DNA of 64,000 bases from Metallyticus violacea (Eukaryota; Arthropoda; Insecta; Mantodea; Metallyticidae). This document shows, piece by piece, positions 37,379 to 46,736 of the stretch (its first letter is position 1; each line of letters begins with the position of its first letter). Made by a program: the position numbers and the translations under genes. A model generated the notes under the pieces. It did not search any database, was not told where the DNA came from, and was given only the letters and a program-made list of their open reading frames with translations. The stretch is from assembly GCA_030762175.1 (NCBI GenBank), contig CM060842.1, positions 67,581,001 to 67,645,000 of the forward strand, in the 5' to 3' direction.

Positions 37379-37929
37379 GGTTTCCTTTTTTAAATATTAG
37401 TGATGACGTGTTACAAATTCAAATCAATCATTTTAAATTCTTAGTATTAAACATCACTGTTACAAAAGTTCACCATATTTAACTAATCAACAACCTTACT
37501 TGTTGAATAAATTATACATATTAATAATTCAATATCCATATATGTAAAAGAGAGATTGTATATAAAAACAGAAGATAAGTTTGGTTATCTATTAGACTGT
37601 GCAGAAAATGGGGATAGCCACAGCAGATATGCAATTAGTGAGTTGTTTCTTCTTTGTAATATTGTTCTTAATAATTTTGTTAGGGCTTGAGAAAGTACTT
37701 AACTGTCCAAAACCCTTGGTACAGTACCTTTCTCAACACATATCTATCAGATAACAGTTTTACTGCCAGATATTATCATCCTCATTGTTTAGTTAAGATG
37801 CAGCAGAAAGAGCACATTATTTGCTATTTAACTGTGGAAGGGGGAGATTATGAAAACTATGATGCTGAGCTTTTCTTAGGGCTGGAAAGTCAATAAATGC
37901 TCCTTTAAAAGGCTTTATATCAATAGTAT

Positions 37930-38790
37930 TTTGAACGTGCTTCATTGAGACAATATTGCTGATAATGGTTCAAGATCCAGATACCTGTGCTTAGTAAGAA
38001 ACATGCTGTTGTCAAAGCAGTGGCAGTCTATGTTAAGTAGAATTTTGTTTGGAAGCAGAAGTGAACATATCCAAGAGATGCATTTTCAGAGTGCTTAGAC
38101 AATCCTTTGACTGAGGGCTTTTCATCAAAGTACTGGGCAATTTTTAACTGCAGAACTGGAGCAGCAGAAGATGTTGAAATGCATATGACTGCTACAGCAT
38201 TATACTAACAACTACCGGAAATTAATTTTTTACTGATGAGAAAGTATTCAATATTGATGAAAGCACAATCATCGAAATGACAGTGTTAATGTCTTGACTT
38301 CAAGAGGGGTCCCAAAGGTTCAATGAAGTCACCATTCTACGTCACTAATGATTTGGTGCTGAGTGACCTATGATGATGTGACCAAACTCTATTTCTGTCC
38401 AAAGGAATTGAAGACAACTGCCAAAATGCATGAAACCATTGTGCTGAACAAAACTGAACATAACTTTGTTCAAGAACAGGAAGTGGAGCTTCAAGCAAGA
38501 TTCAGCTCTAGCCCACAATGCATTATTCAATTGGTTTGAGACAAATATTCCAGGTTGGCCTTCTAGCAGTCCTGACCAGAATCCCTGAACTACAAACTGT
38601 GGTCATTGCTTGAGGATAAGGTTTACAAAAAAGGCACCTAATACTAGGAGTCTCAAGCAGTCCTTGAAGTCAGCAGTAGCACATTTCCCTAATGGAGGTA
38701 ATGCTATAAATGAATGGCCAGAGAGATTTCAGTTGTGTGAGTGGCCAAAGGGCATTCATTTTGAGAACAGATTGTAGCTAAATATTTAGA
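37930..38790 (+). pseudogene. Tc1/mariner-superfamily transposase, decayed
   Basis: Plus-strand fragments in order: FTDEKVFNIDES (first catalytic Asp, near 38,238), WSFKQDSALAHNA with the second Asp near 38,487, FNWFETNIPGWPSSSPDQNP, then LWSLLEDKVYKKGT and, at the end, INEWPERFQLCEWPKGIHFE. The WPSSSPDxNPLDYxLWS form is typical of a mariner/Tc1 group distinct from the two DD34D mariners at 24.7 and 43.1 kb. Many stops and shifts are present. Terminal inverted repeats were not found. Confidence 0.8.
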
Positions 38791-38799
38791 ATACATGAG

Positions 38800-39205
38800 A
38801 GAACAAATAAGCAACGAAAAAATATTAAAACATGTTGTAGTTAATTTACTGGCATCTTGTAACAGTATATATGACAAGACTAGGTACTTATTAAGCCCTT
38901 ATATTTATCAAACCTTTTTGCAGTATCTGTCCACATCAGCAAAGTTGTTTATAACATCATGTTCCTGTATATGCTACAGAAGTATGTAGCACTCCAAGAC
39001 AAAGATTTGCAGTTATTGCTCCTTGATTTATGATATGTTTATACATGGCCAAATCTCACTTTAACAGACAAACAAGCAAAATGATGATAGAATATTCTAG
39101 TTATTTCAGTTGCATGCATTATTTTTACCTTACTTAATATTTGAATTAAATAAGGTAAACACTATGAATGTGCCACACAAAATTGCTATATAAGAACTTC
39201 TTGGA
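38800..39205. other. Unassigned DNA
   Basis: Nothing recognised; a 64-codon plus frame has no motif. Confidence 0.5.
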
Positions 39206-39275
39206 TAAGTTTTTTGAATGATTGAGTCGAATTTGTAATACTTACATCACTAATAGTTTAAAAAAGGAAAACTAA

Positions 39276-39305
39276 GTTTCTGGAGCTAATCGCTCCCATC
39301 TTCAG
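39276..39305 (-). ncRNA. Hammerhead-like motif
   Basis: CTGAAGA, hairpin GG(G)AGC…GCTCC, GAAACTTAGTT. Confidence 0.55.
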
Positions 39306-39459
39306 TTCCAGATGGACAGCTAGCCTTGTTCTTTGTGGTGGTTTGGTTTGTCTCTGGTGGCGGTTGGATGAACTTCTGTCTTAATACAGAATACCGAGAC
39401 ACCGCCAACAGAGACAAACCAAACCACCACGAAGAACAAGGCTGGCAGTCGATCTGAAG

Positions 39460-39495
39460 CTGAAGATGGGAGCAATTAGCTCTAGAAACTTAGTT
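39460..39495 (+). ncRNA. Hammerhead-like motif
   Basis: CTGAAGA, hairpin GGGAGC…GCTCT, GAAACTTAGTT. Facing partner of 39,276. Confidence 0.55.
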
Positions 39496-39863
39496 TTCCT
39501 TTTTTAAACTATTAGTGATGTAAGTGTTACAAATTCGACTCAATCATTCAAAAAACTTATATTAAACATCACTGTTACAAAAGTCCACCATATTTAACTA
39601 ATTTCTTGAATATTTGTTTGTGGCTGAAATTTAAATATCTTCAGAATTGTTTTTTAATTTTGCACCATATTTCAAATAAAGACAGATTTGCTTATAATAC
39701 AGGGGTTTTCAAGCAAATAAAGGAAGGATATATAACATCCAAGAATAGAACATAAATTTTTATTGCCTTGCAGCAGCATACTGCAGGGAAATCCACCTCC
39801 GTTTAAAATACAGTGCAGGCCTACATTAATATATTCAACCTGTTCACGCTAACTCCTTTTGTC

Positions 39864-40175
39864 GGTCCTGGTGGTGTAGTGGTTACCATACTTGCCTCCT
39901 ATACCCAAAACGGGGGTTCGAACCCGGCCAGGACCGATGGATTTTTTCGGGCGTAAAAATCCTAAGTATGGCTTCCTTCGGAAGGGAAGTAAAGCCGTGG
40001 GTCCCGTGTCGTACATTTGCGGCACGAAAAAGAACCTCAAGCCTGAAAGAGAGGCCTCTGAGCAAAATTTGTCGGCCGTTTCACGCCCTGAGTTGAATGG
40101 GACGCTGATGACCTGAGCTGTTAAAGAGCGTCCTTAAATAAATCAATCAAAAAAAAAAAAAAAAAAAAAAAAAAA
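39864..40175 (+). mobile_element. SINE-A, best full-length copy with target-site duplication
   Basis: The head GGTCCTGGTGGTGTAGTGG and B-box GGGTTCGAACCCGGCC form a pol III promoter; together they look like a tRNA without a good anticodon arm. A body of about 200 bp follows, ending TAAAGAGCGTCCTTAAATAA and a poly-A tail of about 26. The 11-bp duplication ACGCTAACTCC flanks it (39,846-39,856 and 40,175-40,185). A clean duplication and near-intact boxes make this the youngest copy here. Mobilisation would need a LINE; none of the LINE copies in the window has a poly-A end, so the partner is not identified. Confidence 0.95.
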
Positions 40176-40223
40176 CGCTAACTCCATTTACTTACATAAC
40201 ACTAGGACGTGTTTTGGTCATTA

Positions 40224-40258
40224 CTGATGATGGAAGCAATTATCTTCCAAAACATGTC
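40224..40258 (+). ncRNA. Hammerhead-like motif, GAAAC mutated
   Basis: CTGATGA, hairpin TGGAAG…CTTCCA, then AAAACATGTC. The G of GAAA is lost, so activity is unlikely, but stem II is intact. Confidence 0.5.
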
Positions 40259-40315
40259 CTAGTGTTATATAAGTAAATGGAAATAGTGTGAACAGGTTGA
40301 ATACATTAATGTAGG

Positions 40316-40360
40316 ATATATTACCATTCCATTGTCCACAGTTTTGTAAATACAATTTAT
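40316..40360 (-). repeat. Penelope terminal-repeat subterminal block
   Basis: Minus strand: ATTTACAAAACTGTGG then ACAATGGAATGGTAATAT, matching the blocks at 26.56, 29.95, 44.40 and 47.25 kb. Confidence 0.65.
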
Positions 40361-40734
40361 TCGCTTAACAGTGCAGGCTGCTAACTTGGTAAATATACAT
40401 AATGCTTTTGTTTGTAGGGATTTGTTATTTATGCACCATTTTAATAAAAAAAGCAAGCCTATTAACCAAGAATGAACACTGCTTTTCATTTTTCAAAATC
40501 AAGGATTAAGGATGTCCATCAAATCCATTTTTCAGTCACTTACTGTTAGGAATATGTGACAGTGCTACAGATATGCACTTATAATGTGATTTTTATCACT
40601 CATGTTGGTATTTTAATGATTAATATTCAAATACAGCTCTATGGCAACAAAAAGCCTTATGTAATAAAACTCCTTGTCATGAAGGTGGATATAGGGTGTG
40701 TTCAAAAATAATCAGCAGTGAAAGTGAACTTGGA

Positions 40735-41030
40735 TCAGCTGCTCCATTCTCCTGTTTCTCTTAATGCTCTAGATGTCAGCCGCTCTATTTCACTAAGCAG
40801 TTGTTCAGTCTCAGCATCCAGTTCCTCTAACTGTCTTTCTGCTGCAGCTGTCGCCAGTGGTGCTTCCACTGGATCCCATTCAAGGGAATCAGGAGTAGAA
40901 ATTCTTGACCAAGCTGTACTGCTCAGCCCTCCACCTGCAGTACTTGTACCATTTGGGCCATTTGTTGTACCTGATTCACAGCCATCTTCTATTACACCTG
41001 CATAATGATGTGGCTGAATAGGAAGACATC
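40735..41030 (-). CDS. AP1AR-like gene, exon 6 (last coding exon)
   Basis: 296 bp, acceptor ctttcttgcactgcag, phase 1 in, ending TGA. Encodes CLPIQPHHYAGVIEDG, a Gly/Ser/Thr-rich spacer, WSRISTPDSLEWDPVEAP and a 40-residue acidic amphipathic helix ending RALRETGEWSS. Codon use and GC content stand out from the flanks. Confidence 0.8.
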
Positions 41031-44000
41031 CTGCAGTGCAAGAAAGTGGAAAAAAGAATTTTACCTGTCAAATATATAACACCATCAATCAATAAGAAAA
41101 ATGTCCGAATTATATATGAACCATCCTTGTATTATATCATGAAACATAGCCCTCAAGAGCTTCTGCAAATCTCTCTGCAAAATGAGTGCATATAAGCACA
41201 ATAAATTCTAATAAGGCATGCCCATTTGGGTTTATGGAGTCTACAACTCCGAAGAGGAGCTGGGCCCTTGATGTACTAAGGCTTACATCACAAAATCATT
41301 GCATACACACTACTGTTGATTACATAGGTCCTGCAATCCTCCCAAAACTTAAAGAAACATTTGCAGTAATACATCAGTAACTGACTGCTATTATTTAGTT
41401 TATGAGTTTAAATGTGATATCTTTTTACTATGATTGGAAAATACATACAAATTAGCATGATATCTAGAAAATTTTTTGTTTATAATATATGTAAAAGTAA
41501 GTATAAAATTGTCTTTTATTATATTTTAATTTAGTGTACGTATATATTGTTTTTCATTATAAATATTATTTATTTCAGTGCATTTAATCATGATACCCAT
41601 CACTGTAAATAATTGTATATAACCCTTAAGCAAGTAATTATGTACGGAATATTATATATTCTGCACTATATGGATGTATCCAAAAACATATATATGTTTT
41701 ATATATATATATGCTACTGTGGATAAAAATATATTGAATAATAACATTTTTAAAAAATGTTAATATTTGACACCACTGTTACAAAAGTTCACTATATTTT
41801 ATATATTGAATAAAATTGAATTATGATTAGCCACAACTGTAATAGCAATGGTGATAGGGATTTAAACTGGTTATATAGTACACTTAACTCTGGCCAGTAG
41901 CGAAATGTGCCTTAAACCAATTAGCCATGAGAACAGTAAAGACTTCTTTATAGTTCAGGTATAATGAATGCTTAGTTTAATAGATTTTGGTGGAAAACCT
42001 ATTTTCCACAGTGGTTTATATCTGAATCCTATATTGCATAAAATTATTTTATAGGATTTTCATTTCACTGATATTGGTTTTGTCATTACACACTTTGAAA
42101 ATCTTTTATGATGGTGAGTATAATATTAATTATTATAGTTGATAGAAAAATGAATAAAAACATACATGTCAACAGTTTCAATTTTGCAGCATCATTTTCC
42201 TTGGCAAGTGGCAAGGTCTTTAGCAGTATAGATTTAAATAGCAGGGGTTTCCACAGTGAAATATAGTGTAGTATAACAAATTATTTATGAAGAAATCACT
42301 TAAATTTCACTAGTTTTGTTCCACTTACTTGAACATATTTCGAAGTCTGATGCTTTCATCATCTATCCATGGAGTGGAACTGTGCTGGTGATAAAGGCAA
42401 CAAACTTCAAATCATGTCCAAGTAATTGGTATAAATCTAGTGAAGTTTGAGTGATTTCCTCATAAATAATCTGTTATCTTTAGCAGTAATTTGCTGATGG
42501 CAAAATTAACTGCTGTGCCAGCAAAATGAAAATCCTATAAATGTGTCTATGATTTTACTTTTTTCTGAAGAAATGAAGCAACAGTTAATCACAAAGATAA
42601 AGTTTTTAAAATGTTATATTTCTTAGCAATATGATAAATTTATTAACATTTCATAAATTGTACAATTTGTTAAGACTTTTAAACAAAGAAACTGCCACAT
42701 TTAAATAACTACACTTATATTAATGAGCAGTACAGAAATAATTTATGTATATATAATTAATTCCATTGTTTGCAACAATTAATCATCAATATAATGAGTG
42801 ATGCTGATCACTCACTAACTGTCAATGGTTAGGTGATGATGCAAACAAAGAGTTCGTGAAACTAGTACTACATGTTATGAACAAGTAAGTGGAGCAATAA
42901 GAGTATGTAGTTCGACTCAATCACACAATGGTCTTAATTATATTACTGAAGTATGTTTATGTAGATTCATATTTTCCTGTATTAAAGAGAGTTATTTGCA
43001 ATCTCTGGCAACAATTTGCGGCAATGTTAATAGTACTATTGCCTGTGATGCTAACTGCAATGTGACATACAAGGGAGGTCCGTAAGTTTCCAGCCTGGCT
43101 GATAAGCATTATTGCTTTCACAAAATCCTTATATGGTGTCATACCTTATCTGTTAATTAAATAATTGCAGCTATAGCTTTTGCTCTGCTGTGTTCAGTTG
43201 TTCACATATAGTTACATAAAGAAGGCTATGTGTAGAATATTGTGGCATGTTCTTGAAAGAAAGACTTGCTCCACATGAAATTAAACAGCAATTGGAAGTA
43301 CACATGGGGAAGCATTCCCCTCATATTCTACTGTAAAAGAATGGGCCAGACTTTTTTGATTGTTTCAAGAAAGCATTGAAGATGAAGAGCGTGCAGGTTA
43401 GCCCTTGGAGGTGCTCACTCCTGGAAACATTGCTCTTGTGGAAGGAGAAATTATGGAAGACCGGCAGCTTAAAGTTATAGATATAGCAGCAAGATTGGGC
43501 CTTTCTAAAACAACAATTCTTCGAATTATTCATGAACATTTAAACATGAATAAGGTTCGTGCAAGATGGGTGCCTAGACTTCTTTCCTCAGTTCAAAAGC
43601 AGCAACAAGTCATCTGTTGTCAGGCATTTTTGGAGCTCTGCTGTGGCAACAAGAGAGAAGTTCTGTAAACCATTGTTACAGGAGATGGAACTATGGTCCT
43701 CTACTTAGATCCCTTGTCCCAAAGAGAATCAGTGGAGTGGCATAAACCTGGCAAAGCACCACCTCTAAAGGCCAAGATCTTCATTGATTTCAAGGAGAGG
43801 AACATCACAGTAAATGGGGAGTACTATGCTGGTCTACTGCACAGACTATGTGCTTCCATCAAAGAGAAAAGGTGAGAAAAGCTGAGTGGTGTTGTGCGCC
43901 TTCTTTGTGACAATGCGCCTGTGCACACAGCTCTTGTTGCAAAGAAAGCTGTGAAGAAATGTGGCTTCAAGGAGATTGACCATCTCCTCTACAGCCCAGA

Positions 44001-46661
44001 TCTAGCTTCCAGTGACTATTTTCTCTTCTCAAAGCTCAAGAGGGACCTTCAAGGAAGGAAATTTAAGTGTGCCGAAGAAGTGATTGATGCTGTTTATGCC
44101 CATTTTGCAGACAAAACTTCTGACTATTATGGGGGGAGGGAATTGAAATGTTAATTCAAAATTGTGAGAAGTGTACTGCAATAAAGTGAAGTATTTGAAA
44201 AGTGAAATATAGTTTTTGACTTTATCATACCTGGAAAAGGTTAGACTGGAAACTTATGGACATACCCTTGTACATATTCAGCTGCAACAATGCCTAAGAA
44301 AATTGACCATTTTGGGAGAACTATATCATAATTCTTTCTGATGCAAACCATTATTTTTGCTATTGCAGAAGCATGTAGAATGAATATAAATATTGTACTT
44401 ACGAAGCTGTTGACAATGGAGTGGCAATCTAACCTCAACTCACGTATTCACATTTCATACACTATACTCCATTCACTTACATAAAAGTAAGATGCGTTTC
44501 AGGAGAATCTCTCCCATCTTCAGTTGCTCACTGAACCTCCATTACTCGAAACTATAGCTGGACAAACGAATGTTTCTGTGGTGGCCTCTGTTGGTTGAAG
44601 TAGGAAGTCGCTGAGCTCATGTATGGGAGGAAACTCGAAATTCATTAGGTTTTTTCTTTTTTTTAATATGAAAATTTTTTTCCAAGTGGATAACTCCAAT
44701 GGGCTGTGAAGATGTTTCAGCAGTTTTATTTCCGGTTTTATTTCATGGTTTTTGGTCCAAAAGTGAGCTGCTACTGCTGATTTATCCAACTGTTTAGAGC
44801 GAATATTTCTAAAATGTTCCTTCCTCCGAATTTCCAAATTTCTTTTTGTTTTGCCTATGTAGCTCTGTTCACAATCTGCACATTTTATTTCGTAAATTCC
44901 TGATTTTTATTTTGGTGGTATGGAGTCTTTTTACTGTGCAACCTAATAAATTCTTGATGTTGTATCTGTTCTTTGGGGCTAACATTATTCCATGTTCTTT
45001 GAAGATTTTCTTGAACTTGTTTTGGTAAATTGGATGGTAGGTGAAACTTTTGAATTTGTATTCTTCTTTTGTGTTTTTCAGTGTGGAAACTTCCCTTATC
45101 TCTTTCAGGTGATATATTTTTCATATTAAAAAATAGAAAAAACCTAATGAATTCCGAGTTTCCTCCCATAGATGAGCTCAGCGACTTCCTACTTCAACCA
45201 ACAGAGGCCACCACAGAAATATTCGTTTGTCCAGCCATAGTTTCGAGTAACGGAGGTTCAGTGAGCAACTGAAGATGGGAGAGATTCTCCCGAAATGCAT
45301 CTTACTTTTATGTAAGTGAATGGAGTATAGTGTAAGAAATGTGAATACATGAGTTGAGGTTATGTAGAATGAAATTTTATTTTGTTAAAGATCAGATTCA
45401 ACCATGTGTAGAATGAAAAGGAATAGGCCTATCAATTTCAAAGCGTAACATATAAGTAAAATTGTGACTTGCAATTAACTGAACTTTAGATATTGTGAGA
45501 ATAGTCAATACTTGGTCTCTGGCAGTAATTCAGTCATACAAGAGTCACTGCATTTAAATTAGGAATCTCCTTAACAACTCTCACTATGACTAATATCAAC
45601 TAGCACTTAAAAATTTAAAAATGCCATAAAAACAAAATAAACAAACTGCTGCCGTGTCACATTTCAGAAAACTGCACAAACAGTAGGAAGATATATGAAA
45701 TTCATCTGAAATTTGTGATCAATTTATGAGCCATATGTTTAACTTAATGACTGCAACAAATTCTGGTGATTTACCACCAAGAGGCAAAAATTGTGTGAAA
45801 AATGATAATGTGAATTCAGAGAAACTTTCCAAGTAATTCAATACTTATTAAAAGATATTCTTACAATGGAAATTTAAGTATTCATAGTGTTGCTGAAAAT
45901 GCTAAAGTTAAATCTCTCTACTTCCAGATTGAAGTGCTGAGTCCAATTTACTGCATCGATATTCTGTCTCTATAAGATATGGACACAAACAAAAGCCGGG
46001 TATAATAAGTCATATTTCAGTCCAGCCCTCCCATTCTTTAAGGAAATGCAGCAAGACAAAGGATTCCAAGCAATCTTTTAGCAACATCAATGAAATTACT
46101 TGATACTTTTCTTATGGTTCGAGTTGGTCAACAGCTGATGATGGGAATGAGTGGCCCAGAAACATGTTCTAATGTTATGTAAGTAAGTGGAGTTTGTGTG
46201 AACATGTTTAATACATTAGTGTAGGAGATGTCTTTGTACTATAGATGGCCTATGAAAAGCATGCAACAGGTGGAGAAATAAGAAGATGACTACTTTGTGT
46301 AAAAGCCTTATTCAGTGGAATCTTAGTTGGAGAACTATAGGTAATATGAAGGGACATGAAGCATGAAGCTGGTGGTTACATGTCTTTTTTTAAGAAACAA
46401 TTGAATTTGTTCTAATATAGCAATCAACTTTCTGAATTTACATAAAAGTATCTGAACTGAAATTATATAATTTTTTTTTGTTTGAGCCTAAGATTTCAAA
46501 TTTAGGCAGTGTAGTAAATATTACTTCATTTCTCGGTGAAGCTTGGTATGAGTGGGCTGTTATTGGATACATACATTCCCAATCTGTGGAGATAATGAGG
46601 GAGACAAACATTGTCATTCTAAATAAACACAAAATAAACTTTATGTTCTAGATTCCTTTAC

Positions 46662-46736
<75 letters not shown>

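Larger units (their letters stand above)
37149..37443. repeat. Palindrome with facing hammerhead-like motifs, copy 1
   Basis: Two arms of roughly 130 bp meet near 37,290. Each arm holds CTGATGA, a GGAGC/GCTCC or GGG/TCC hairpin and GAAACTTAG. The right side continues into TTACAAATTC and CATCACTGTTACAAAAGT, shared with copy 2 at 39.2-39.6 kb and with 41.77 kb. It fits a pair of Penelope terminal repeats joined head to head without any ORF. Confidence 0.85.
39206..39560. repeat. Palindrome with facing hammerhead-like motifs, copy 2
   Basis: Arms of about 150 bp (39,206-39,352 and 39,412-39,560) with a partly self-complementary centre (GGCGG…CCGCC, TCTGTCTTAATACAGA). It is the same family as 37,149-37,443 and ends in the same CATCACTGTTACAAAAGTCC block. 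Confidence 0.9.
39818..40312. repeat. Palindromic Penelope terminal repeat carrying a SINE
   Basis: The left arm (ACATTAATATATTCAACCTG … CTAACTCC) is split by SINE-A at 39,864-40,175 and resumes with ATTTACTTACATAACACTAG. The right arm ends at about 40,310 (CAGGTTGAATACATTAATGT). The centre has CTGATGA at 40,224, a GGAAG/CTTCC hairpin and AAAACATGTC. Confidence 0.85.

Noticed and set aside
39864..39940. tRNA gene at the SINE-A head
   Set aside because: The same head is repeated with the same body at several places, with a poly-A tail and target duplication.
5287..46735. CRISPR-like regular repeats
   Set aside because: The regular arrays are triplet microsatellites with no spacers, and the DNA is eukaryotic.
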